A stretch of 15,081 bases of DNA from Flavobacteriales bacterium CG_4_9_14_3_um_filter_32_8 (GTDB lineage: Bacteria; Bacteroidota; Bacteroidia; Flavobacteriales_E; Vicingaceae), in assembly GCA_002790175.1 (NCBI GenBank), contig PFUQ01000047.1, forward strand, positions 1 to 15,081, in the 5' to 3' direction. Position 1 is the stretch's first letter. The number at the start of each line of letters is the position of its first letter. The notes beneath the pieces are model-generated. The model was not told the origin of the DNA, searched no databases, and saw nothing but the letters and a program-made list of their open reading frames with translations. Shown here piece by piece: positions 8,186-14,790 of the stretch. Both the position numbers and the translations under genes were made by a program.

Positions 8186-8388
8186 AGTAAATAATTTTTA
8201 AGTTTTTATTACTTCAAATTTAATGATTAATGTAATTGATTTCTAATAGTTACTTTAAAATAGGAAATAACTCCATTTTATAGGAATCCAAGAATTAAGA
8301 AATAACCATCAACAAACCAAGCAAATTATTAAATATATTTGTTTTGAAATTATTAAACCTAATTATTTATAAACTTAAAAATCAAATC
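8186..8388. promoter_or_regulatory. Divergent promoter region between two T9SS cargo genes
   Basis: This 203-bp AT-rich gap separates two divergent sorting-domain genes. On the minus strand TAAATTTG (plus coordinates 8215-8222) matches the -7 element TAnnTTTG and would give a leader of about 20-25 bases. On the plus strand TATATTTG (8334-8341) matches the same element and would give a leader of about 40 bases before the ATG at 8389. Neither has a clear TTG at the expected -33 spacing. I see no operator-like palindrome, so shared regulation is possible but unsupported. Confidence 0.4.
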
Positions 8389-10170
8389 ATGAGAAAATCA
8401 TTACTTACTACTTTAGGCATTGTTGCGGGACTAGGTGCTTTTGCTCAACTGCCTGTGAGTCAGACACCAGCTAACAAAAATGTTGTGCTTGAGGAATTAA
8501 CAGGTAAAACTTGTCAATATTGCCCTGATGGTCATAAAATTGCAGCTCAAATACAAGCTAACAATCCAGGAAGAGTAATGTTGTTAAACATTCACACAGG
8601 TAGTTATGCTGCTGGTACTCCTAATTACAGAACAACTTGGGGTGATTATGTTGGTGGATTATTTCCAGTTTCTGGTTATCCAACAGGTGCAATAAACCGA
8701 ACTGATTTTGGTGCAGGGGTGATGCATAGTAGATCTAATTGGAATACCAATTCCAATACTACTTTAGCAGTAGCTTCTCCTGTTAATGTTGGTGGAGCAG
8801 GGACAATTGATGTAAGTACTAGACAACTTACACTTAATGTGGAAGCTTATTACACTGCTACTGGTCCTGGCTCATCAAACAAAATGAATGTTGTAATTAC
8901 ACAAAATAATATTGAAGGACCTCAAACTGGAGGTGCTACATGGAATCCTGCTCAAGTACTTCCTAATGGAAATTACAACCATATGCACATGGTAAGAGCG
9001 ACTCTTACTCCTAATGCTGGAGATAATATTGCGACTATTACTGCTGGAACTGATTATACTAACAGTTATAATTATACCATTCCGTCAACTATCAATGGTA
9101 TCCCTGTTGAATTAGGTGATTTACAGGTTGCTGTGTATGTTTCCGAAGGAACTTCTACTGGTAAAGTAATTAGTGGGGATTATGCAGATATTACTTTTAC
9201 TGGTTTATCTCTTGCAAACAATGCAAAATTAAAAAGTGTAACATCTGATGATGTTGTTTGTGGCTCTGTGGTTACTCCAACAGTTGTTTTTCAAAACTAT
9301 GGTAATAATCTTATTACTTCAGCTACCATCTCTTATAACGTAAATGGTGGCACTCCAACAACATTTCCTTGGACAGGTTCTTTAGCTTCATTAGCTAACA
9401 CAACTGTAGATTTAAATCCAATTTCTTTTTCTGATATAGGAAATAACACGATTAATGTTACTATTACTGATGTTAATGGTGTTGCAGATACAGATCCAGC
9501 AGACAATAGTGGAACAAAAACTAATGTTACCAACACATCTTCTACTGGAACAGGTACTTTATATGAACTAATTGTAACTCAAGATCAATATGGTTCAGAA
9601 ATTACATGGGAAATTATTGATGATGCAACAGGAAATCCAATTCCAGGTGGAACAGGCGGGCCTTATTCTGATTTAGGAGCAAGTGGTATTTTAGCACACA
9701 ACCATAACATTACGTTATCTAGCACAGGATGTTATACTTTTAATGTAAATGATGCTTACGGTGATGGAATTAATGCCGGCTACGGTGCTGGAAATATTAA
9801 ATTTGAAGACAACAACAATGTTGCTATATTTACAAATAATGGTACTTATGGCTCTTCTGATGTTGAAAAATTTAACATCACTTCTTTAACTGGAATCAAT
9901 GAAAGTAATACTGCATCTGGGTTAAGTATTTATCCAAATCCAACAAATTCTATTGCCACTATTTCTTTCTCTTTAGAAGAAGCTACTTCTGTAAAAATGG
10001 AAGTGTTTAATGTTGTAGGAAGTATGATATACTCAAATGGTACTGAAACAATGAATGTAGGCAATCAAAAATTAATCTTTGATGGCTCTAAATTACCAAA
10101 TGGTATTTATATGGTAAACCTTACTATAGGTGATCAATTAATTACTAAAAAAGTTTCTTTACTTAAATAA
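8389..10170 (+). CDS. Omp28-like thioredoxin-fold protein with T9SS type A sorting domain
   Basis: A 593-residue protein. The ATG at 8389 was preferred over an upstream in-frame TTG at 8344 because it starts directly with a signal peptide (MRKSLLTTLG to GAFAQ, 1-20). Residues about 28-270 are Omp28-like: EELTGKTCQYCPDG gives a CxxC pair (42 and 45), GYPTG (96-100) looks like the cis-proline loop of a thioredoxin fold, and HMHMVR (198-203) matches an HxHxxR motif in the lipoprotein at 12545. Residues about 272-380 look like a CARDB or Ig-like adhesive domain, about 388-497 like a CUB-type beta domain with the CYTFNVNDAYGDG motif, and about 510-593 are a sorting domain (YPNP, LPNGIYMV, final KKVSLLK). 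It is thus predicted to reach the cell surface by T9SS. The biochemical role of Omp28 proteins is not settled; thiol-disulfide activity is inferred from CxxC. A terminator follows the gene. Confidence 0.9.
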   Translation: MRKSLLTTLGIVAGLGAFAQLPVSQTPANKNVVLEELTGKTCQYCPDGHKIAAQIQANNPGRVMLLNIHTGSYAAGTPNYRTTWGDYVGGLFPVSGYPTGAINRTDFGAGVMHSRSNWNTNSNTTLAVASPVNVGGAGTIDVSTRQLTLNVEAYYTATGPGSSNKMNVVITQNNIEGPQTGGATWNPAQVLPNGNYNHMHMVRATLTPNAGDNIATITAGTDYTNSYNYTIPSTINGIPVELGDLQVAVYVSEGTSTGKVISGDYADITFTGLSLANNAKLKSVTSDDVVCGSVVTPTVVFQNYGNNLITSATISYNVNGGTPTTFPWTGSLASLANTTVDLNPISFSDIGNNTINVTITDVNGVADTDPADNSGTKTNVTNTSSTGTGTLYELIVTQDQYGSEITWEIIDDATGNPIPGGTGGPYSDLGASGILAHNHNITLSSTGCYTFNVNDAYGDGINAGYGAGNIKFEDNNNVAIFTNNGTYGSSDVEKFNITSLTGINESNTASGLSIYPNPTNSIATISFSLEEATSVKMEVFNVVGSMIYSNGTETMNVGNQKLIFDGSKLPNGIYMVNLTIGDQLITKKVSLLK

Positions 10171-10188
10171 TTTTATTGAATATAAATA

Positions 10189-10243
10189 AGAGAATCAGTA
10201 GTATGGTATTATTTTTGCCAAAATGCTACTGATTCTTTTTTTT
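10189..10243 (+). terminator. Intrinsic terminator after the Omp28-like T9SS cargo gene
   Basis: AGAATCAGTAG (10191-10201) and CTACTGATTCT (10226-10236) form a perfect 11-bp stem that can extend inward by three more pairs, one a G-U wobble. A run of eight T (10236-10243) follows. It lies about 20 bases after the stop codon of the preceding gene. A TAnnTTTG element sits in its loop. Confidence 0.9.
10210..10217 (+). promoter_or_regulatory. Candidate -7 element for the TlpA-like gene, inside the terminator loop
   Basis: TATTTTTG matches TAnnTTTG and would start transcription near 10222-10224, about 35 bases before the ATG at 10259. No TTG lies at the usual -33 distance (the nearest, 10176-10178, is 31 bases away), so the call rests on one element only. 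Confidence 0.3.
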
Positions 10244-10258
10244 AATAAATATCTACCT

Positions 10259-10768
10259 ATGAAAAAATTAGCCTTATTATCTATTTTAACTTTAACAAGT
10301 TTCATTCTATTTTCTCAAACCGAAAAAAGATTGATACCATCTGCTACACTCAAAAACATGGAAGGTGCAAATGTGAATACGTCCGATTTTAATAATGATG
10401 GCAAACCCATGATTATTAACTTTTGGGCAACATGGTGCAGTCCTTGTAAAAGAGAATTAAACAACATTGCAGAAGTTTATGGAGATTGGGTAAAAACAAC
10501 AGGAGTTAAATTAATTGCCGTTTCAATTGATGATGCACGAAATGCTGGAAAAGTTGCTCCCTATGTAAACGGTAAAGCATGGGAGTATGAAGTTTACATC
10601 GACTCCAATCAAGATTTTAAAAGAGCTTTGAATGTAAATAATGTACCACATACTTTTTTAGTAAATGGCAAAGGCGAAATAGTTTGGCAACACAATTCTT
10701 ATTTAGAAGGTGATGAAGATGAGTTATATGAAGCACTTAAAAAACTTGCCGCAGGAGAAGATTTATAG
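10259..10768 (+). CDS. TlpA-like secreted thioredoxin, thiol-disulfide oxidoreductase
   Basis: A 169-residue protein. The ATG at 10259 was chosen over an in-frame ATG at 10223 because the latter lies within the right arm region of the upstream terminator, while the former begins directly with a signal peptide (MKKLALLSIL to ILFSQ, 1-20). The rest is one TlpA/AhpC-TSA-type thioredoxin domain: INFWATWCSPCKREL with the active pair Cys60 and Cys63, LIAVSIDD (85-92), and the cis-proline in NNVPHTF at Pro130. It should act in the periplasm, probably reducing or passing electrons to disulfides of exported proteins; direction cannot be read from sequence. No lipobox follows the signal peptide. It stands alone between two terminators, yet lies between two Omp28-like genes and a DUF6029 barrel gene, all with paired cysteines, which suggests but does not prove partnership. 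Confidence 0.92.
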   Translation: MKKLALLSILTLTSFILFSQTEKRLIPSATLKNMEGANVNTSDFNNDGKPMIINFWATWCSPCKRELNNIAEVYGDWVKTTGVKLIAVSIDDARNAGKVAPYVNGKAWEYEVYIDSNQDFKRALNVNNVPHTFLVNGKGEIVWQHNSYLEGDEDELYEALKKLAAGEDL

Positions 10769-10776
10769 TATAAATA

Positions 10777-10795
10777 TAAGATTTCAATAATCTTA
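10777..10795 (+). other. Small hairpin after the TlpA-like gene
   Basis: TAAGATT (10777-10783) and AATCTTA (10789-10795) make a perfect 7-bp AT-rich stem with a 5-base loop, starting 8 bases after the TlpA-like stop codon and directly upstream of the stronger terminator at 10800. No T-run follows. It may protect the 3' end of the message, or be chance in AT-rich DNA. Confidence 0.4.
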
Positions 10796-10799
10796 CAAT

Positions 10800-10835
10800 T
10801 AAGCCCGATTTTTTATAATTTCGGGCTTATTTTTG
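10800..10835 (+). terminator. Intrinsic terminator after the TlpA-like gene, running into a TAnnTTTG element
   Basis: AAGCCCGA (10801-10808) pairs perfectly with TCGGGCTT (10821-10828), extended by one T-A pair (10800/10829), with a 12-base loop and a TTATTTTTG tail. The tail is also the candidate -7 element of the next gene: TATTTTTG at 10828-10835 would give a leader of roughly 12-14 bases before the ATG at 10854. No TTG is present at -33 spacing. Confidence 0.8.
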
Positions 10836-10853
10836 TCAGGTAATTTAACAAAT

Positions 10854-12521
10854 ATGAGTCTAAAAAAAGTTATCTCTTTTGTGCTGCTAATAGCACCTTT
10901 TATTGCAAATAATATTTCTGCACAAAGTATCGACCAAGTGATGAGCAGAGGAGAAATTCATGGAAATTTTCAATTAGATATGCAATACTATCAAGAAGAT
11001 AGTTTAATTGGTGCTACCGCTGTTCCTGAACATACACTAATGAATGGATTTGCTAATTTCATCTATACCAATGGAAATTTTGAAGCAGGATTTCGTTATG
11101 AAAGCTATTTGAATACAATGCTAGGATTTCCAGCCAAATATAAAGGGAACGGAATCGGCTACAGATATGCATCGTTTACAAATGAAGAAATGAAAATAAC
11201 TGTGGGTAACTTTTATGAACAATTTGGAAATGGATTAATTTTTAGGTCTTACGAAGAAAGAGGGCTAGGTTACGACAATGCAATGGATGGAATTAGAATT
11301 AATTACAAACTAGCTGAGGGATTGAGTGTGAAAGGAGTTATTGGAAAACAACGTTTGTATTTTGAATCTGGCGAAGGTATTGTTAGAGGTATTGATGGAG
11401 AATTAATGGTCAACGATGTTTTAGGAGGTACTTTAAAAGAAAGTAAAACAAAGTTAACCTTAGGAGGAAGTTTTGTGAGTAAATATCAAGCAGACCAAAG
11501 TTCGCAATATAACCTACCAGAAAATGTAGGTGCTTATGCTGGAAGGTTTGTCTTACAAAGAGGAAAAATTAGTTTAAATGGTGAGTATGCAAGAAAAATT
11601 AATGATCCATCGGCAGACAATAACTTTATTTACAAAGAAGGTGAAGCTTTTTATGCTCAAACATCATACTCTTCGAAAGGATTTGGATTAACTTTTTCAG
11701 CTAAAGGAGTAGATAATATGAGTTTTAGATCGGATAGAAACGCATCACTTACCGACTTACAAATTAATTATTTACCTACACTCACTCGCCAACATTTATA
11801 CAATCTATTAGCCACACTATATCCTTACGCTACGCAACCAAATGGAGAAATAGCTTTCCAAGGAGAGTTGGTGTACAAATTTAAAAAAGAAACTTTTTTA
11901 GGAGGAAAAAATGGCATGAGTCTTTTAATCAATTACTCTACAGTTTACAACATTGATTCAACTGCTTTACCAGCTTCAGACACCACATACCTAGGATATA
12001 CTTCCAACCTATTTGCTATTGGTGAAGAGCGATACTACGATGAAATAAATGTTGAATTAACGAAAAAATTTAGCCCTAAATTATCTGGAATTTTCACTTA
12101 TTCCAACATCATGTTCAATCAAGCGGTTGTTCAAGGTAAAACTCCTCAAGATCATCCTGATATTTATGCGAACGTTGGTGTAATTGACTTAACTTACAAA
12201 CTCAATAAAAAACATGCTATTAGAGCTGAATTTCAAGGGCTGTTTACCAAACAAGATCATCAGGATTGGGCTACAGTTTTAATTGAATATTCTTATGCTC
12301 CACATTGGTTTATTGCAGTAATGGATCAATATAATTTTGGCAATTTAATTGAAAAAGAACGTATCCATTATTATTTTGCATCAGCAGGGTATTTAAAAGG
12401 AACCAATCGTATCCAAATTGGATATGGAAGACAAAGAGAAGGAATATTTTGTGTTGGTGGAGTTTGCAGAAATGTTCCTGCGGCAAGTGGCTTAACTTTA
12501 AGCATTACTAGTAGTTTTTAA
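10854..12521 (+). CDS. DUF6029-family outer-membrane beta-barrel protein
   Basis: A 555-residue protein of unknown function. The ATG at 10854 was preferred over an in-frame TTG at 10833, which overlaps the terminator tail; it opens with a signal peptide (MSLKKVISFVLLI to NISAQ, about 1-24). The body is made of alternating aromatic and polar strands typical of an outer-membrane barrel (for example FANFIYTNGNFEAGFRYES and GNFYEQFGNGLIFRSYEERG), and ends in Phe (LSITSSF), the usual beta-barrel assembly signal. The segments FGNGLIFRSYEERGLGYDNA and GVIGKQR are ones I associate with DUF6029. Cys533 and Cys538 lie in GIFCVGGVCR just before the last strand, in position for a loop or turn disulfide. 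The Omp28-like lipoprotein gene follows after 23 bp, probably in the same operon. A substrate or partner cannot be named. Confidence 0.85.
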   Translation: MSLKKVISFVLLIAPFIANNISAQSIDQVMSRGEIHGNFQLDMQYYQEDSLIGATAVPEHTLMNGFANFIYTNGNFEAGFRYESYLNTMLGFPAKYKGNGIGYRYASFTNEEMKITVGNFYEQFGNGLIFRSYEERGLGYDNAMDGIRINYKLAEGLSVKGVIGKQRLYFESGEGIVRGIDGELMVNDVLGGTLKESKTKLTLGGSFVSKYQADQSSQYNLPENVGAYAGRFVLQRGKISLNGEYARKINDPSADNNFIYKEGEAFYAQTSYSSKGFGLTFSAKGVDNMSFRSDRNASLTDLQINYLPTLTRQHLYNLLATLYPYATQPNGEIAFQGELVYKFKKETFLGGKNGMSLLINYSTVYNIDSTALPASDTTYLGYTSNLFAIGEERYYDEINVELTKKFSPKLSGIFTYSNIMFNQAVVQGKTPQDHPDIYANVGVIDLTYKLNKKHAIRAEFQGLFTKQDHQDWATVLIEYSYAPHWFIAVMDQYNFGNLIEKERIHYYFASAGYLKGTNRIQIGYGRQREGIFCVGGVCRNVPAASGLTLSITSSF

Positions 12522-12544
12522 TAAACTAAATAAAATTTATACTT

Positions 12545-13423
12545 ATGAAAAATTTATTTATTCCTATTGTTACAATTATCATATTTATTTCTAGTTGCGA
12601 TAAAATTGACAACCCAATTCCTGATAATTTAATTAATACAACTGGTATTATTTGGGATGATTCTTTATATGTTGTTTCCAATCCTACTATGAGAAAAATA
12701 TTAATTGAAGAATTTACAGGTCATTTATGCACCTTTTGTCCTGATGGTGCAAGAGAAATAGAAAGATTAGATTCTATTTATGGAGACCAATTAATACCCC
12801 TATCAATTCACGCAGGAAGTTTCGCTGATGTTCCTGCAAATGGTGCTGGTTTTGATGCCAATGGAGATTTAATTATGGATTTTACAACAGATTTTGCCAT
12901 CCCAGCTGGCGAAACTTATTATACTACTTTTGGAGTAGCATCGAATCCTGCAGCTACCGTTTCAAGATTAAATAACGCCAACATTACTGGGCTATCGCAA
13001 TGGGAAATTGATATTAATTCGATAAAAAATGACGTGCCAAAAGTGAGTATAGGGTTATCGACTTTGTATGATGATTCTACTAGAACATTAAAAGCGATGG
13101 TGAATACTGAGTGGTTATCATCTGCAACTGGAAGTTATAATTTACAAATATATTTAGTGGAAGATAGCATTGTAGATTGGCAATTAGACAATGGTGTTTA
13201 TGTTCAATATTACACCCACCGACATGTGTTAAGACAAGCTATTAATGGAACATGGGGAACACCAATTCCAAGCTCTAATTTAGGAGATATCGACAGTCAA
13301 GAATACGCCTTAGCACTTCCTACTAATTGGAATAAAAACAATTGTTTAGTAGTCGCACATATTTATAAAGCTGGACCAAATTATGAAGTTTTACAAGCTG
13401 AAGAATTACATCTTATTCCTTAG
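12545..13423 (+). CDS. Omp28-like lipoprotein with CxxC site
   Basis: A 292-residue protein with a lipoprotein signal: MKNLFIPIVTIIIFISSC, with Cys18 as the likely lipidated residue. The following DKIDN lacks the acidic-rich S-D-D-E type surface-export signal of some Bacteroidota lipoproteins, so periplasmic-facing anchoring is the simpler guess. After a short linker comes an Omp28-like domain: EEFTGHLCTFCPDG with Cys62 and Cys65, LIPLSIHAGSF (84-93), NPAATVSR (134-141) as a probable cis-proline loop, and HRHVLR (225-230). These four blocks occur in the same order in the T9SS cargo at 8389, so the two are paralogous in this domain; this one lacks the CARDB-like, CUB-like and sorting domains. 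It is 23 bp downstream of the DUF6029 barrel gene and ends before a strong terminator, so the two probably form a bicistron. The reaction it supports is unknown. Confidence 0.9.
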   Translation: MKNLFIPIVTIIIFISSCDKIDNPIPDNLINTTGIIWDDSLYVVSNPTMRKILIEEFTGHLCTFCPDGAREIERLDSIYGDQLIPLSIHAGSFADVPANGAGFDANGDLIMDFTTDFAIPAGETYYTTFGVASNPAATVSRLNNANITGLSQWEIDINSIKNDVPKVSIGLSTLYDDSTRTLKAMVNTEWLSSATGSYNLQIYLVEDSIVDWQLDNGVYVQYYTHRHVLRQAINGTWGTPIPSSNLGDIDSQEYALALPTNWNKNNCLVVAHIYKAGPNYEVLQAEELHLIP

Positions 13424-13444
13424 TGATAACTAATTAATATTTAT

Positions 13445-13479
13445 AAAGCTCTTGGTATAATTTTACCATGAGCTTTTTT
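13445..13479 (+). terminator. Intrinsic terminator after the DUF6029-Omp28 lipoprotein pair
   Basis: AAAGCTC (13445-13451) pairs with GAGCTTT (13470-13476); after one T-T mismatch, TGGTA (13453-13457) pairs with TACCA (13464-13468) around a 6-base loop. Six T (13474-13479) end the structure. It closes the operon about 20 bases after the stop codon. Confidence 0.88.
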
Positions 13480-13481
13480 AT

Positions 13482-13489
13482 TAATTTTG
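13482..13489 (+). promoter_or_regulatory. Candidate -7 element just before the PorT-like gene
   Basis: TAATTTTG matches TAnnTTTG and ends only 4 bases before the ATG at 13494. If used, transcription would start at or next to the start codon, giving a leaderless or nearly leaderless message. There is no TTG at standard -33 spacing. It may instead be a chance match in T-rich sequence. Confidence 0.3.
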
Positions 13490-13493
13490 GTTC

Positions 13494-14120
13494 ATGAAAA
13501 ATCTTATACTAATTATTATTCTATTTGGATGCCTCACCTCTTTTTCCCAAGTATTTAAAACAGGATTAATATTAGGAATCAGTGGGTCTCAAGTAGAAGG
13601 CGATGGCTATGCTGGTTACCATAAATTAGGATTTATTGCGGGAGCTTTCACCAATACAGGTTTGTCCGACAAATGGTCAACTCAATTCGAAATCTATTTT
13701 ATTAATAAAGGGAGTTTTAAAGCTGCTCATCCCGACAGAGGTGATTATCGACAATTTGATTTAAATATTAATTACATTGAAGTTCCTTTGGCATTAAGAT
13801 ATCAATACAAAAAACTGATGCTGGAATTAGGGTTGTATGGAAGTAAATTTTTAAGCTATCATTTTGAGGATGAAAACGGAGAAAAAAAAATAACTCAATA
13901 TCCTTTTAAAAGTTTTGATTTTGGTGGATTTGTTGGAATCTATTACCAACTGAATGACCACTTCATCTTTAATTTACGTTCTAAAAATTCTATTATTCCC
14001 ATTAGAGACTTTTTAAATTACGACCAAAATGTTGGCATTTTAAATAAACTATTTAACCGTGGTTGGTATAATGTTGATTTGAATTTTACCATTCGGTATC
14101 AATTTGGTAAAAACTCTTAA
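13494..14120 (+). CDS. PorT-like outer-membrane beta-barrel protein
   Basis: A 208-residue protein with a signal peptide (MKNLILIIILFGCLTSFSQ, 1-19) and a small beta-barrel body of the porin-like OMP_b-brl_2 or PorT type. Family-like segments are GLILGISGSQVEGDGYAGYHKLGF (about 24-47), SDKWSTQFEIYFINKGS (about 58-74) and NYIEVPLALRYQYKK (about 92-106). It ends with a strand (YNVDLNFTIRYQFG) followed by a short tail. PorT/SprT is a T9SS component of this size and general plan, and sprA is in the same window, so this could be the T9SS PorT; but many unrelated small barrels share the profile, and the sequence alone does not decide it. The ubiX start codon is 3 bases beyond its stop, so the two genes are co-transcribed. 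Confidence 0.8.
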   Translation: MKNLILIIILFGCLTSFSQVFKTGLILGISGSQVEGDGYAGYHKLGFIAGAFTNTGLSDKWSTQFEIYFINKGSFKAAHPDRGDYRQFDLNINYIEVPLALRYQYKKLMLELGLYGSKFLSYHFEDENGEKKITQYPFKSFDFGGFVGIYYQLNDHFIFNLRSKNSIIPIRDFLNYDQNVGILNKLFNRGWYNVDLNFTIRYQFGKNS

Positions 14121-14123
14121 TTG

Positions 14124-14711
14124 ATGAGTCAGCGAAAAATAGTCATAGCAATTACAGGAGCTTCAGGTGCTATCTACGCAAAATTGTTGTTGGACGCGTT
14201 GTTAACCCTTCGACAAACTCAGGGTGACAACTTTCTTGAAATAGGCGTTGTACTTTCTGACAATGCAAAAACTGTTTGGGAGCATGAGTTAGAAAACCAA
14301 GAGTACATCAATTACGCTGTAAAATTTTACGATAAAAACGACTTTAATGCTCCTTTTGCCTCAGGTTCTGCCAAGTACGATACTATGGTAATTATCCCCT
14401 GTTCAATGGGAACTTTAGGGCGCATTGCAACAGGAATTTCAAACGATTTAATAACTCGAGCAGCCGATGTGATGTTGAAAGAACGACGAAAATTAATTTT
14501 AGTAGCTAGAGAAACTCCTTATAACTTAATTCATATCAACAATATGAAACTAATTACCGAAGCTGGTGGAATTATTTGTCCAGCAACTCCTTCTTTTTAT
14601 AGTAAACCAAAAACCGTTGAAGAAGTTGCTCAAACAGTTGTAAATCGTGTAATTGATTTAATGGGTTTCGAAAACGAAAGTTATCGGTGGGGGAATAAAG
14701 GGAGAAAATAA
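14124..14711 (+). CDS. ubiX: Flavin prenyltransferase UbiX
   Basis: A 195-residue protein from the ATG at 14124; a TTG directly before it (14121) abuts the previous stop and is less likely. UbiX joins dimethylallyl phosphate to FMN, making prenylated FMN for UbiD-type decarboxylases in quinone synthesis and related routes. Motifs are AITGASGAIYAK (9-20) at the flavin phosphate, SDNA (46-49), IPCSMGTLGRIATG (91-104), RAADVMLKERRKL (112-124), VARETP (127-132), PATPSFYSKP (153-162) and the C-terminal YRWG (187-190). Residues about 28-36, TLRQTQGDN, are unusual: they are encoded by an imperfect palindrome resembling a dispersed genomic repeat, inserted in frame between the first helix and the next strand. 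All later catalytic motifs are intact, so the enzyme is probably active. No ubiD is visible nearby. It forms an operon with the PorT-like gene. Confidence 0.95.
   Translation: MSQRKIVIAITGASGAIYAKLLLDALLTLRQTQGDNFLEIGVVLSDNAKTVWEHELENQEYINYAVKFYDKNDFNAPFASGSAKYDTMVIIPCSMGTLGRIATGISNDLITRAADVMLKERRKLILVARETPYNLIHINNMKLITEAGGIICPATPSFYSKPKTVEEVAQTVVNRVIDLMGFENESYRWGNKGRK
14198..14231. repeat. Palindromic repeat element inserted in frame in ubiX
   Basis: ACCCT (14205-14209) and AGGGT (14221-14225) flank an 11-base centre, TCGACAAACTC; after a small TA/G interruption, GTTGT (14198-14202) pairs with ACAAC (14227-14231). The core resembles the widely dispersed bacterial repeat built on CCTTCGACAAGCTCAGGGTGA, which I know from memory as common in Bacteroidota genomes and as giving LRQAQGD-like peptides when it lands in genes. 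Only one copy was noticed here. Confidence 0.7.
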
Positions 14712-14790
14712 TCCTCAACTAATAAAAAAAACTTCCTAATTGACTACAGGCGTTCTAGAGTTAAGACATAATCGAGCAAAAATCTATTTA

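Noticed and set aside
8344..8388. Upstream TTG start adding 15 residues to the Omp28-like cargo
   Set aside because: It would place a charged, non-signal extension before a normal signal peptide and overlaps the likely transcription start region.
10223..10258. Upstream ATG start for the TlpA-like protein
   Set aside because: The ATG lies at the inner end of the terminator's right arm and the extension disrupts the natural signal peptide beginning at 10259.
14198..14231. Sequencing error or frameshift in ubiX
   Set aside because: The frame continues with all conserved motifs on both sides, and the segment has its own palindromic structure, so an insertion explains it better.
14712..14790. 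Bidirectional terminator between ubiX and ruvB
   Set aside because: There is an A-run and a T-rich stretch but no stem of convincing length; only a 6-bp TCTAGA palindrome is present.
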